Assembly: GCF_031801495.1 (NCBI RefSeq)
Contig: NZ_JAOEGC010000002.1
Coordinates: forward strand, 1,488,001 to 1,552,000
From: Agrobacterium tumefaciens_K
GTDB lineage: Bacteria; Pseudomonadota; Alphaproteobacteria; Rhizobiales; Rhizobiaceae
DNA length: 64,000 nucleotides
Direction: 5' to 3'
Below are positions 33,599-42,069 of this stretch, one piece after another. The position numbers and the translations under genes are program-made. The notes beneath the pieces were generated by a model that worked only from the letters and a program-made list of their open reading frames with translations, did not search any database and was not told where the DNA came from. Positions within the stretch are counted from its first letter, which is position 1; each line of letters opens with the position of its first letter.

Positions 33599-34680
33599 CA
33601 GTTTTTCCGGAACAGCAGGCTGGAATCGCCATAGGAATAGAAACGGTAGCCGGTTTCGATGGCATGGGCATAAGCCGCCCGCATCGTTTCCAGCCCGCTA
33701 AAGGCCGAAACCAGCATAAACAGCGTGGATTTCGGCAGGTGAAAATTGGTCATCAGGATATCGACCGCCTTGAAGCGGTAACCGGGCGTGATGAAGATGC
33801 CGGTCGCCGCAGACCATGGGCGGATCTGCCCATCCTCGCCCGCTGCACTCTCGATCAGGCGCAGCGACGTGGTGCCGACGCAGACGATACGCCCGCCCCG
33901 TGCCCTGACGGCATTCAACTTGTCGGCCGTCTCCTGCGAAACGTAACCGATCTCAAGATGCATCTTGTGGTCTTCAGTATCATCCGCCTTCACCGGCAGG
34001 AACGTGCCTGCCCCTACGTGAAGCGTCACGAAATGGCGCTCGATGCCTGCTTTATCAAGGGCTTCGAACAGTGCGGGCGTAAAGTGCAAACCTGCGGTGG
34101 GTGCTGCGACAGCGCCTTTTTCGCGGGCATAGATGGTCTGGTAATCGGTCTGGTCCTGCGCGTCTTCCGGACGCTTGGCAGCGATGTAGGGCGGCAGCGG
34201 AATATGGCCGACGGAGGCGATCGCCTCATCCAGCACCGGGCCGGACACATCGAACAACAGGGTGATTTCGCCCTCGTCGCCCTTTTTCTCGACGGTCGCC
34301 TCGAGGAGGGCAAGGCCGCAGGCATTCTCCCGCTCGTAGCCAAAACGGATGCGGTCGCCCTGCTTGATGCGCTTGCCGGGGCGGGCAAACGCCTTCCAGC
34401 GGCTGGCATCGGCGCGCATGTGCAGCGTGGCCGAAACCGCCGTTTCCTGCGCGCCTTCCCGCAGGCGAACGCCTTCGAGTTGGGCGGGAATGACGCGTGT
34501 GTCGTTGAACACCAGCGCATCGCCGGGCTTCAGGAAGGACGGCAGGTCGAAAACGTTTTGGTCCGTCATGCTGCCCGCATTCGGATCGACCACGAGCAGG
34601 CGCGCACTGTCGCGCGGACTGGCCGGGCGAAGGGCGATGTTTTCCTCGGGAAGATCAAAATCGAACAGGTCTACGCGCAT
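33598..34680 (-). CDS. queA: S-adenosylmethionine:tRNA ribosyltransferase-isomerase
   Basis: QueA transfers and rearranges the ribose of S-adenosylmethionine onto preQ1 in tRNA to give epoxyqueuosine. The 360-aa protein has the family signatures FDFDLPEENIALRP, VFNDTRVIPAQL, PTAGLHFTP, FVTLHVGAGTFLPV and TNFHLPKSTLFMLVSAF, and full family length. It is the upstream partner of tgt (stop-start overlap of one base). The gene starts with ATG and lies downstream of the cyclophilin pair on the same strand, separated by a partial RIME-like palindrome. Confidence 0.97.
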   Translation of the reverse strand: MRVDLFDFDLPEENIALRPASPRDSARLLVVDPNAGSMTDQNVFDLPSFLKPGDALVFNDTRVIPAQLEGVRLREGAQETAVSATLHMRADASRWKAFARPGKRIKQGDRIRFGYERENACGLALLEATVEKKGDEGEITLLFDVSGPVLDEAIASVGHIPLPPYIAAKRPEDAQDQTDYQTIYAREKGAVAAPTAGLHFTPALFEALDKAGIERHFVTLHVGAGTFLPVKADDTEDHKMHLEIGYVSQETADKLNAVRARGGRIVCVGTTSLRLIESAAGEDGQIRPWSAATGIFITPGYRFKAVDILMTNFHLPKSTLFMLVSAFSGLETMRAAYAHAIETGYRFYSYGDSSLLFRKN

Positions 34681-34780
34681 GATGGGTGGTGCTCTTGAAT
34701 ATCAAAACCCGCCTGCAATCCGGAGGCGGGTGAAGGATGATGACAAGGCGGCCTCTGTTTCAACGCCATCCTCACCGCAT

Positions 34781-34814
34781 CCCGGATCCTCGGGTCAAGC
34801 CCGGGGATGACGGC
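34781..34814. repeat. RIME-like single-arm palindrome
   Basis: GGATCCTCGGGTCAAGCCCGGGGATGACGGC, one RIME-type arm, sits between ppiB and queA. Confidence 0.6.
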
Positions 34815-34894
34815 AAAGAGGCAGCGCCTTCGTCATCAATGTTAAACCGCCCCGCAGTCGCCTGCGAGGCGGGTCGATCGCTTATATCCTATGC

Positions 34895-35404
34895 TCAGGC
34901 CGCGGAGGCAAGCTTGATGGATACGATGGAATCGGGATCCTTCACAGGCTCGCCGCGCTTTACCTTGTCGATGGATTCCATGCCTTCGATGACCTGGCCC
35001 CAGACGGTGTACTGCTTGTTCAGCCAAGGAGCGTCGGTGAAGCAGATGAAGAACTGCGAGTTGGCAGAGTTCGGGCTCTGCGAACGGGCCATCGAGCAGG
35101 TGCCGCGAACGTGCGGAACAGCCGAGAATTCAGCCTTCAGGTCCGGCTTGTCGGAACCGCCCATGCCAGCGCGGGCCGGGTTGAAGCTTTCCGAACCCTT
35201 CTTGCCGAACTTGACGTCGCCGGTCTGGGCCATGAAGTCTTCGATGACGCGGTGGAACACAACGCCGTCATAAGCACCTTCGGAAACCAGTTCCTTGATG
35301 CGGGCGACGTGACCCGGAGCAACGTCGGGAAGCAGCTGGATGACAACCTTGCCAGCCGTTGTTTCCATGATGAGGGTGTTTTCCGGATCCTTGATCTCGG
35401 CCAT
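34895..35404 (-). CDS. ppiB: Cytoplasmic cyclophilin-type peptidyl-prolyl isomerase
   Basis: A 169-aa cyclophilin that catalyses cis-trans isomerisation at proline. Catalytic-pocket motifs are FHRVIEDFMAQTGD (Arg, Phe, Gln) and NSANSQFFICF, with the closing KVKRGEPV. It lacks a signal peptide, whereas the gene just upstream encodes a close relative with one, so this is the cytoplasmic member of a pair. The ribosome site GGAGAGATATC precedes the ATG. It is cotranscribed with the secreted paralogue, 11 bp away. Confidence 0.94.
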   Translation of the reverse strand: MAEIKDPENTLIMETTAGKVVIQLLPDVAPGHVARIKELVSEGAYDGVVFHRVIEDFMAQTGDVKFGKKGSESFNPARAGMGGSDKPDLKAEFSAVPHVRGTCSMARSQSPNSANSQFFICFTDAPWLNKQYTVWGQVIEGMESIDKVKRGEPVKDPDSIVSIKLASAA

Positions 35405-35415
35405 GATATCTCTCC

Positions 35416-35985
35416 TTACTTATTGCCGACGGTGACCTTGATCATCCGGTCGGGGTTGGAAACTTCACCATTGCCGCCTGCACCACGCTTGATCTTGTCC
35501 ACGGCTTCCATGCCGGACACGACCTTGCCGACGACGGTGTACTGTCCGTTCAGGAAAGCACCGTCGGCAAACATGATGAAGAACTGCGAATTGGCGGAAT
35601 TCGGGTTCTGTGAACGGGCCATGCCCACGGTGCCGCGCTCGAAAGGAACCTTGGAGAACTCGGCCGGGATATCCGGCAGGTCGGAGCCGCCGGTACCGGC
35701 GCGCTGGGCACTGAAGCCCTTCTCCATATTGCCGTACTGAACGTCGCCGGTCTGCGCCATGAAGCCTTCGATGACGCGGTGGAAAGCCACGTTGTCATAA
35801 GCGCCCTTCTTGGCCAGCGCCTCGATCTGCGCCACATGCTTCGGCGCGACGTCCGGCATGAGTTCGATAACGACCGGACCGTCTTTCAGCTGAATGGTCA
35901 GCAGTTCGGCAGCGGACGCAAGCGTGCTGGCGGTGAGCGCGCTGGCAAACATGGCGCCCGCGAAGGCAAACTTGAGCAGTTTCAT
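35416..35985 (-). CDS. ppiA: Periplasmic cyclophilin-type peptidyl-prolyl isomerase
   Basis: A 189-aa cyclophilin with an N-terminal signal peptide (MKLLKFAFAGAMFASALTAS, cleavage after ASA). The catalytic motif FHRVIEGFMAQTGD and the NSANSQFFIMF strand are intact. ATG 35985 is preceded by GGGAGCC; the open frame extends to 36009 but the extra residues would disturb the signal peptide. It lies between coaD and the cytosolic paralogue, all on the minus strand, a conserved order in Rhizobiales. Confidence 0.93.
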   Translation of the reverse strand: MKLLKFAFAGAMFASALTASTLASAAELLTIQLKDGPVVIELMPDVAPKHVAQIEALAKKGAYDNVAFHRVIEGFMAQTGDVQYGNMEKGFSAQRAGTGGSDLPDIPAEFSKVPFERGTVGMARSQNPNSANSQFFIMFADGAFLNGQYTVVGKVVSGMEAVDKIKRGAGGNGEVSNPDRMIKVTVGNK

Positions 35986-36014
35986 CGGATTGGCTCCCGG
36001 ATATGACACTGAAA

Positions 36015-36509
36015 CTAACGTTTCAGTTTGCTGTTGAGGGCTTCGAGCACGGCTTTGGGTACAAATGCCTCCACATTGCCGCCCATCGCGGCGATCTGGC
36101 GGACCAATGTGGCCGTAATGGGTCGCGACGATGAACCTGCCGGCAGGAACACCGTCTGGATGTCCGGCGCCATCTGGCGATTCATGCCGGCCATCTGCAT
36201 TTCGTAATCGAGATCGGTGCCGTCGCGCAGGCCGCGCAGCAAAAGCCGCGCGCCGTGGGTACGGGCCGCATCGACCACGAGATTGTCGAAGGAAACGACG
36301 TCGATGCGTCCAGCCTCCCCCGGCAGGGTTTCGGAAAGCGCCCGCCTGATGAGCGCGGCGCGTTCCTCGAAACTGAACAACGGCGCCTTGCCGGGATGAA
36401 TGCCGACAGCAACGATGACCCTCGACGCAACGTTCAGCGACTGGATCAGCACATCCAGATGTCCGTTGGTCATTGGATCGAACGATCCGGGATAAAAGGC
36501 AATCGTCAT
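36015..36509 (-). CDS. coaD: Phosphopantetheine adenylyltransferase
   Basis: CoaD adenylates 4'-phosphopantetheine, the penultimate step of coenzyme A synthesis. The 164-aa nucleotidyltransferase has the AFYPGSFDPMTNGHLDV motif (TxGH type), the substrate loop LRGLRDGTDLDYEMQMA and the C-terminal SSSRPITATLVRQIA. ATG 36509, with GAGAGCGAT upstream, gives the normal family length; the frame extends to 36593 with 28 unsupported residues. The ppiA gene follows 29 bp downstream. Confidence 0.96.
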   Translation of the reverse strand: MTIAFYPGSFDPMTNGHLDVLIQSLNVASRVIVAVGIHPGKAPLFSFEERAALIRRALSETLPGEAGRIDVVSFDNLVVDAARTHGARLLLRGLRDGTDLDYEMQMAGMNRQMAPDIQTVFLPAGSSSRPITATLVRQIAAMGGNVEAFVPKAVLEALNSKLKR

Positions 36510-36624
36510 ATCGCTCTCGATATTGCGCAGGTACTTGCGCCGATACACGGCATTGTTGAGCCGCCTTTTGTCATGGAGAGCGGCGCGGCGCAAGACTTTA
36601 CCACTCCACTCACCCGCGCAAACG

Positions 36625-36670
36625 CCCTGAACCTCGTATGAATGACCCGTTCAGGGGTGTTTCAGGGCCG
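36625..36670 (+). promoter_or_regulatory. 46-bp repeated upstream element, copy 1
   Basis: An ungapped 46-bp block that aligns with copy 2 at 32 of 46 positions. Shared parts in order are CCTGAAC, ATGAA, TTCA, GG, GTTTCAG. TTCA words at 36650, 36661 and 36671 recur at 11- and 10-bp spacing. It ends 69 bp before the start of the 22-aa gene and is followed by an AT-rich TTCAATTAAAT that could be a -10 region. Confidence 0.6.
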
Positions 36671-36739
36671 TTCAATTAAATCGACACCATCGGGAAACCG
36701 AAAGGCACTTTGGCTCGTTGAGCATCCGGAGAAACACAC

Positions 36740-36808
36740 ATGCTGGCTTTCATGATCGTCGTTTCGATCGTCACGTCATTCGCAGCCGAGTACCTTTTTC
36801 TCGATTGA
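36740..36808 (+). CDS. Putative 22-aa membrane microprotein
   Basis: A tiny open frame, MLAFMIVVSIVTSFAAEYLF followed by LD, consisting almost wholly of one hydrophobic helix. It has a convincing ribosome site (CCGGAGAAACACAC before ATG) and lies 69 bp after copy 1 of a 46-bp repeated element. Its neighbour downstream is another small membrane protein with the same upstream element. Function is unknown. The call rests on ribosome site, hydrophobicity and the shared control element; conservation is untested. Confidence 0.5.
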   Translation: MLAFMIVVSIVTSFAAEYLFLD

Positions 36809-36823
36809 CGTAAGCTGCCAGCT

Positions 36824-36869
36824 TCCTGAACGCCAGATGAACGGACCATTCAAGGAAGTTTCAGAGGCG
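36824..36869 (+). promoter_or_regulatory. 46-bp repeated upstream element, copy 2
   Basis: The second copy of the element, 199 bp downstream of the first, starting 16 bp after the 22-aa gene. TTCA words at 36850 and 36861 have the same 11-bp spacing. It ends 81 bp before the start of the 59-aa gene, and GCTAAT follows as a candidate -10 region. Confidence 0.6.
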
Positions 36870-36950
36870 CGATGCTAATCGATTTTTATGATTGACGCGG
36901 AGCATGCTTCGACATGGCGCGTTCGGATCAAGTGAACAAGGAACGGACAG

Positions 36951-37130
36951 ATGTTTGTAAAAGAGAAACAGTCTACCTCGGCGAAAATCAGCGTCATCAG
37001 CACCGCCTGGACAATGCTGGTCATCGCAATGGTGGCAACGACGTTTAGCCTTTATGAACAGAAGGCCGAACACCAGGGTCCGGATTACCCGCAACTGACC
37101 GCCCGTTATCAGCACCTGAACTACAACTGA
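36951..37130 (+). CDS. 59-aa single-span membrane protein, unknown function
   Basis: The product starts MFVKEKQSTSAKISVIS, has one hydrophobic helix (about residues 13-34, around AWTMLVIAMVATTFSLY), and a polar tail ending in YQHLNYN. With a basic N-terminus and no cleavage site it should be an inner-membrane protein with its tail in the periplasm. AAGGAACGGACAG precedes the ATG. It is probably cotranscribed with the 44-aa gene 43 bp downstream, ahead of a terminator. I do not recognise a family. Confidence 0.65.
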   Translation: MFVKEKQSTSAKISVISTAWTMLVIAMVATTFSLYEQKAEHQGPDYPQLTARYQHLNYN

Positions 37131-37173
37131 TAACCGAGGCTCAATTCCCCCGTCCAGAAAACGGAGATCTGCC

Positions 37174-37308
37174 ATGACCACAGTTCTGACAGCGCTTCTT
37201 GCCCTTATCAGCGCCATGTTCGTGGCATCCATGATCTCAGCAGTCGGTGAAATGCGACGCGACGGAGAGAAATTGAAGGCAGCCATCAAGCGCAACCGGG
37301 CTTTCTAA
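37174..37308 (+). CDS. 44-aa single-span membrane protein, unknown function
   Basis: The product is MTTVLTALLALISAMFVASM, then ISAVGEMRRDGEKLKAAIKRNRAF: one N-terminal hydrophobic helix and a strongly basic tail, expected to lie in the inner membrane with its tail in the cytoplasm. ACGGAGATCTGCC precedes the ATG. A strong terminator follows 37 bp later, closing the little operon that starts at 36951. No family is recognised. Confidence 0.65.
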   Translation: MTTVLTALLALISAMFVASMISAVGEMRRDGEKLKAAIKRNRAF

Positions 37309-37345
37309 CAGGGGTTGGAGCCGGCAAAAGCGTGATTCCCATTCG

Positions 37346-37370
37346 ACCGCCCGGCTTGCCGGGCGGTTTT
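37346..37370 (+). terminator. Terminator of the small-membrane-protein operon
   Basis: ACCGCCCGGC-TT-GCCGGGCGGTTTTG: a perfect GC-rich stem with T-run, 37 bp after the 44-aa gene. Confidence 0.93.
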
Positions 37371-37503
37371 GTTTTGTCGACACGTTTGGATAGCACAACA
37401 GAAATGCCCGGATGAGGGATGCCTCCTTGCTGAGCTTGTCATAGGAACCCGGGCGACGCACGTCTGCGCGGCGAAAAACTCTCTTTAGCCCAAAGACTTG
37501 GCC

Positions 37504-37540
37504 TGCCCCCATTCCCGTGAAAAGCACGGGAATGGGGGCA
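37504..37540. repeat. 37-bp palindrome, CATTCC-GTG-AAAAG-CAC family
   Basis: Arms TGCCCCCATTCCCGTG and CACGGGAATGGGGGCA pair perfectly around AAAAG. The core CATTCCYGTGAMAAGCACRGGAATG is the same as in the element at 31081, with compensating changes in both arms. Confidence 0.75.
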
Positions 37541-37820
37541 AGAGAGAACGCTCCAGACGCCTGAAGGCTCTGCCCGTAGCCTGCCAATCGCGAATCCGTA
37601 CGGCGCTCTGCGCACGAGATCACAGAACCGTTTTTGCCAAACCCCGTTTTTCCAAGGGAAATTCCCTTCAATTTCCGTTTGGATTGTTTTAAGGAACCCC
37701 GATACGGTGCAGTCGGCTATGAACGCCGCTGCGGCCATGCCCGGCGTTATCGTGGTGCATTGAAGATGCCCTACGCGACGCTTCAGCGGCAAACAATGTT
37801 CTTTTGAGGTTTGCATAACG

Positions 37821-39713
37821 ATGCTCGATTCCCTGAGAAATGCTTCTCGAACCATGGCGGCAAAGCTGCTGCTTCTCCTGCTTGTCGTTTCTTTCGGGGT
37901 CTGGGGTGTCTCTGCATCGCTTGTCACGTCAAATTCCCATGCGGTCGTGACCGTTGGCGACCAGACCGTCGGACCGGAAGAATTCCGCCTTGCCTACCAG
38001 CGGCAGATTTCCGACCTCAGCCGCCAGTTCGGAACGCGTCTGACGACAGAACAGGCAAAGGCGTTCGGCATCGACCGGCAGGTCTTCAGCCAGCTGGCCG
38101 CAGGTGCCGCGCTGGACGAGCTGGCCTCGAAGATGAATCTCGGTCTTTCCGAAGACCGCCTTGCGAACCTGATTGCCGAAGACCCGGCGTTCCGTGCCAC
38201 CAACGGCCAGTTCGACCGAAACCTGTTCAGCGAACGCCTGCGCAACTCCGGTTTCCGCGAGGATGACTACATCAAGGAGCGTAGCAAGGTTGCCGTCCGC
38301 AGCCAGATCGTCGAGGCCGTCTCGGATGGCTTCCAGGCGCCGCAGGTTCTGGTCGACGCGCTCAAGCAGTACCGTCACGAACAGCGCTCGGTCGATTACG
38401 TGATCCTCTCCAACGCCGTCATTCCGCCGTTCAAGGCACCGGGCGATGACGTGTTGGCTCCGTGGTTCGAAACCAACAAGTCCAAGTACCGCGCACCAGA
38501 ATTCCGCAAGTTCACCTATGTGAAGCTCGAGCCGGCCGACATCGCCGACACGACCGCGATCACCGACGCGCAGATCGCCGAGTATTACGACAGCCACAAG
38601 GACAGCTTCCGCACCGCCGGCCGCCGCACCGTGGAACAGCTGACCTTCCCGAACAAGGAAATGGCTGAAGCCGCTGGCGAACAGATCCGCCTCGGCAACA
38701 CCACCTACGATCAGGTCGTGAAGGATCAGGGCAAGACCGCATCAGACGTCATGCTCGGTGAATTCACGCGCGACACGCTGCCCGACGCGTCCCTGGCGGA
38801 TGCCATCTTCGCCGTCCAGAAGGACGGCGGCGTGACGCCGGTCGTCGAGGGCGCTTTCGGCCCGGTCATCCTGCGCGTCACCGGCATCACCCCGGAAACG
38901 GTCAAGACGCTGGACGAGTCCAAGGAAGAAATCCGCAAGGATCTCGCAACGGCTGCCGCCGCGGAAGAAATCACCAGCGTTCATGACCGTTACGAAGATC
39001 TGCGCGCCGGTGGCTCCTCGCTGGCCGATGCCGCCAGGGAACTCAACCTGAAGCCCGTTACCATCGCAGCCGCCGACGCATCCGGCCTCGATGAAAAGGG
39101 AGACGCGATCCAGGGCCTTCCATCGCCGCAGCTCATCACGGGTGTCTTCAAGACCGAACCCGGCAACGAAGCGCTGCCGATCAACCTCGGTCGCGAAGGC
39201 TACATCTGGTTCGACGTTGACGAAATCATCCCAGCCCGTGACCGCACGCTTGCCGAAGTTCGCGACGACGTTGTCGCCGACTGGACGGCGGAGCAGCAGC
39301 GCACCGCGCTTGCCGCCAAGGCGGACGAACTGAAGGCGCGCGTCCAGAAGGGCGAGACGCTGGAAGCGATCGCTGGCGAACTCGGCCTTGCCGTCGAGCA
39401 GAAGTCCGGCCTTCGCCGCAATGCGGATGATGCGATCTTCGGCCAGCAGACCATCACGGCCGTTTTCTCCGGCGCGGAAGGCACCGTCGGCGCGGCCGCG
39501 GACGCCGACGGCTCCAGCCGCATCCTCTTCAAGGTGACCGGTGTGGATGCGAACGCCCCCGCAGATGCGCTTGCGAACGACGACCAGCAGCTGACGGCAA
39601 TCGCTTCCGCAGCCGGTGACGACATGCTCGACCAGATGGTCAACCGCCTGCAGAACGACTATGGTGTCACCATCAATCAGGCCCTCGCCGATCAGGCGAT
39701 GGTCGGCTTCTAA
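37821..39713 (+). CDS. ppiD: Membrane-anchored periplasmic peptidyl-prolyl isomerase (PpiD-like)
   Basis: A 630-aa periplasmic folding factor. One N-terminal anchor (about residues 13-33, around AAKLLLLLLVVSFGVWG) is followed by a SurA-type N-terminal chaperone region and two parvulin-like segments, one near GRRTVEQLTFPNKEMAEAA to LGEFTRDTLPDASLADAIFA and FGPVILRVTGI. Catalytic residues are hard to confirm, so it may act mainly as a chaperone at the Sec translocon, as PpiD does in other bacteria. It is the first gene of a run that continues into trpD after 15 bp, an arrangement conserved in Rhizobiales. Confidence 0.88.
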   Translation: MLDSLRNASRTMAAKLLLLLLVVSFGVWGVSASLVTSNSHAVVTVGDQTVGPEEFRLAYQRQISDLSRQFGTRLTTEQAKAFGIDRQVFSQLAAGAALDELASKMNLGLSEDRLANLIAEDPAFRATNGQFDRNLFSERLRNSGFREDDYIKERSKVAVRSQIVEAVSDGFQAPQVLVDALKQYRHEQRSVDYVILSNAVIPPFKAPGDDVLAPWFETNKSKYRAPEFRKFTYVKLEPADIADTTAITDAQIAEYYDSHKDSFRTAGRRTVEQLTFPNKEMAEAAGEQIRLGNTTYDQVVKDQGKTASDVMLGEFTRDTLPDASLADAIFAVQKDGGVTPVVEGAFGPVILRVTGITPETVKTLDESKEEIRKDLATAAAAEEITSVHDRYEDLRAGGSSLADAARELNLKPVTIAAADASGLDEKGDAIQGLPSPQLITGVFKTEPGNEALPINLGREGYIWFDVDEIIPARDRTLAEVRDDVVADWTAEQQRTALAAKADELKARVQKGETLEAIAGELGLAVEQKSGLRRNADDAIFGQQTITAVFSGAEGTVGAAADADGSSRILFKVTGVDANAPADALANDDQQLTAIASAAGDDMLDQMVNRLQNDYGVTINQALADQAMVGF

Positions 39714-39728
39714 GCGGGGGGCGCAAAG

Positions 39729-40742
39729 ATGTCCGAACTGAAGCCGCTGATTGCCAAGGTCGCCAATGGCGAAAGCCTAGATCGCGAAGAAGCCCGGGCA
39801 GCTTTCGACATCCTGATGTCGGGCGAAGCCACGCCATCGCAGATCGGCGCGTTTCTGATGGCGCTGCGCGTCCGTGGCGAAACGGTAGACGAAATCGTTG
39901 GCGCAGTATCCTCGATGCGCGCCCGCATGCTGCCCGTCAAGGCGCCTGCGGACGCCATCGATATCGTTGGCACCGGCGGCGACGGCATCGGCACCTACAA
40001 CATCTCCACGCTGGCCTCGATCATCGTCGCCGGTACGGGCGTGCCGGTTGCAAAGCACGGCAACAGGGCTCTGAGTTCGAAATCCGGCACGGCGGATGCT
40101 CTGTCAGCGCTCGGCGTGAAGCTCGATATCGGCCCGGATCTGATCTCGCGATGCATCAGCGAGGCCGGACTGGGCTTCATGTTCGCCCAGCTTCACCATT
40201 CGGCCATGCGCCATGTCGGCCCGACCCGCGTCGAGCTTGGCACACGCACGGTCTTCAACCTTCTCGGGCCGCTGTCGAACCCGGCAGGTGCAAAACGGCA
40301 GTTGCTCGGCGTGTTCTCGCCGCGCTGGCTGGTGCCGCTGGCCGAAGTGCTGCGCGACATGGGCTCGGAGAGCATCTGGGTCGTGCATGGCGACGGCATG
40401 GACGAGATCACCACCACCGGCGTGACCCATGTCGCGGCACTGGAAAACGGCAAGATCCGCACGTTCGACCTGACGCCAAAGGATTTTGGCGTCGAAGTGG
40501 CGAAAATGGATGACCTGAAGGGTGGAGACGGCATCGCCAATGCGGCGGCGCTACGCGACGTTCTGTCCGGCAAGCGCGATGCCTACCGCGACATTTCACT
40601 CTGCAATGCGGCGACCGCGCTTGTGATCGCCGGCAAGGCCGAAACACTGGGCGACGCCATGAAGATCGCCTCCGCATCCCTCGATGACGGCAAGGCCGCA
40701 GCCGCACTCGACCGGCTGGTCGCCGTTTCCAACGAACAGTAA
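39729..40742 (+). CDS. trpD: Anthranilate phosphoribosyltransferase
   Basis: TrpD joins anthranilate to PRPP in tryptophan synthesis. The 337-aa protein has the PRPP motif DIVGTGGDGIGTYNIST, the anthranilate-binding VAKHGNRALSSKSGTAD region, GPTRVELGTRTVFNLLGPLSNP, and the metal site DGMDEI. It is coupled to trpC (9-bp gap) and to ppiD upstream. TrpE/G must be elsewhere, which is normal for rhizobia with a separate trpE(G). Confidence 0.97.
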   Translation: MSELKPLIAKVANGESLDREEARAAFDILMSGEATPSQIGAFLMALRVRGETVDEIVGAVSSMRARMLPVKAPADAIDIVGTGGDGIGTYNISTLASIIVAGTGVPVAKHGNRALSSKSGTADALSALGVKLDIGPDLISRCISEAGLGFMFAQLHHSAMRHVGPTRVELGTRTVFNLLGPLSNPAGAKRQLLGVFSPRWLVPLAEVLRDMGSESIWVVHGDGMDEITTTGVTHVAALENGKIRTFDLTPKDFGVEVAKMDDLKGGDGIANAAALRDVLSGKRDAYRDISLCNAATALVIAGKAETLGDAMKIASASLDDGKAAAALDRLVAVSNEQ

Positions 40743-40751
40743 GGCAAGATC

Positions 40752-41567
40752 ATGAGCGATATCCTGAAAAAGATCGAAGCCTATAAACTAGAGGAAATCG
40801 CCGCTGCCAAGGCGAAGGTTTCTCTGGCGGATCTGAAGGCGATGGCTGCGGACCAGACCGCACCCCGTGGTTTCTACAGGGCGCTGAGGGAAAAACAGGC
40901 GGAAGGCAAGTTCGGGCTGATCGCCGAAATCAAGAAGGCAAGCCCCTCCAAGGGTCTGATCCGCACCGATTTCGATCCCCCGGCGCTGGCCACGGCCTAT
41001 GAGGCCGGAGGTGCTGCATGCCTTTCCGTACTGACGGATACGCCGAGCTTTCAGGGCGCTCCCGAATTCCTGACCGCGGCGCGTAACGCCTGCTCTCTGC
41101 CCGCGCTGCGCAAGGACTTCATGTTCGACACCTATCAGGTGTATGAAGCGCGCGCCTGGGGTGCGGACTGCATCCTCCTCATCATGGCGTCGCTTTCGGA
41201 TGATGACGCACGGCGCCTTGAGGACGAAGCACTCTCTCTCGGCATGGACGTTCTCATCGAGGTTCACGACCCCGAGGAAACAGAGCGTGCCCTGAAACTC
41301 TCGTCGCCGCTTCTCGGCATCAACAACCGCAACCTGCGTACTTTTGAAGTCAGCCTCGAAACCAGCGAAAAACTGGCCGGCCTCGTGCCTGCCGACAAGC
41401 TGCTGGTGGGTGAAAGCGGCGTCTTCACCTTCGAGGATTGCAAACGCCTCGAAAAGAGCGGCATCAGGACCTTCCTCGTTGGCGAAAGCCTGATGCGCAA
41501 GGATGATGTGACTGCCGCGACCGTGGCGCTGCTGACGGGTAATACCGGCATTCTGGCTGCGGAGTAA
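40752..41567 (+). CDS. trpC: Indole-3-glycerol phosphate synthase
   Basis: TrpC closes the indole ring from carboxyphenylaminodeoxyribulose phosphate. The 271-aa TIM-barrel protein has the catalytic Lys/Glu motifs LIAEIKKASPSKGLI, LSVLTDTPSFQG, LRKDFMFDTYQVYEAR, INNRNLRTFEV and VGESGVFTFED. It is a monofunctional enzyme without the TrpF domain found in enterobacteria. It lies between trpD and moaC with gaps of 9 and 10 bp, so the tryptophan and molybdenum cofactor genes share an operon. Confidence 0.97.
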   Translation: MSDILKKIEAYKLEEIAAAKAKVSLADLKAMAADQTAPRGFYRALREKQAEGKFGLIAEIKKASPSKGLIRTDFDPPALATAYEAGGAACLSVLTDTPSFQGAPEFLTAARNACSLPALRKDFMFDTYQVYEARAWGADCILLIMASLSDDDARRLEDEALSLGMDVLIEVHDPEETERALKLSSPLLGINNRNLRTFEVSLETSEKLAGLVPADKLLVGESGVFTFEDCKRLEKSGIRTFLVGESLMRKDDVTAATVALLTGNTGILAAE

Positions 41568-41577
41568 GCGAGCGAAC

Positions 41578-42069
41578 ATGAGCGGAGAGGCGAAACTCAC
41601 CCATATCGACGCCAAGGGCGAAGCGCATATGGTGGATGTCGGCGACAAGGCAGAAACGGTCCGGGTCGCCGTCGCCGAGGGTTTCGTGAAGATGAAACCG
41701 GAGACGCTCGCCCTCATTCTCGAAGGCAATGCCAAAAAGGGTGACGTCATCGGCACGGCAAGGCTGGCGGGCATCATGGCGGCGAAACAGACATCCAATC
41801 TCATTCCGCTCTGCCACCCGCTGATGCTGACCAAGGTTTCCGTCGACATCAAGGAAGAGCCTTCCCTGCCCGGCCTACGCGTCGAGGCCATGGCCAAGCT
41901 GACCGGCAGGACGGGCGTGGAAATGGAGGCGCTGACTGCCGCTTCCGTTGCCTGCCTGACAATCTATGACATGGCAAAGGCCGCCGACAAGGCCATGGAA
42001 ATCATCAATATCCGCCTCACGCAGAAGAGCGGTGGCAAATCCGGCGACTTCCGGCGCGAGGAGCAATGA
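41578..42069 (+). CDS. moaC: Cyclic pyranopterin monophosphate synthase
   Basis: MoaC, acting after MoaA, converts 3',8-cyclo-GTP to cyclic pyranopterin monophosphate. The 163-aa protein has the family motifs KGDVIGTARLAGIMAAKQTS, LIPLCHPL and the catalytic TIYDMAKAADKAME (Asp and Lys). Its stop codon is directly followed by the moeA ATG with no spacing, so translation is coupled. Confidence 0.97.
   Translation: MSGEAKLTHIDAKGEAHMVDVGDKAETVRVAVAEGFVKMKPETLALILEGNAKKGDVIGTARLAGIMAAKQTSNLIPLCHPLMLTKVSVDIKEEPSLPGLRVEAMAKLTGRTGVEMEALTAASVACLTIYDMAKAADKAMEIINIRLTQKSGGKSGDFRREEQ

Larger units (their letters stand above)
37309..37820. other. 512-bp region upstream of ppiD
   Basis: It contains the terminator at 37346, a 37-bp perfect palindrome at 37504, and the ppiD promoter region near 37660-37800 (GGATTGTTTTAAGGAACCCCGATACGG includes a TTTTAAGG stretch). 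Reverse-strand open frames here have no ribosome sites and cross the palindrome. No gene is supported. Confidence 0.45.

Noticed and set aside
37504..37540. CRISPR repeat or phage attachment site
   Set aside because: The palindromes are single, dispersed copies without spacers or direct-repeat arrays and with no integrase nearby.
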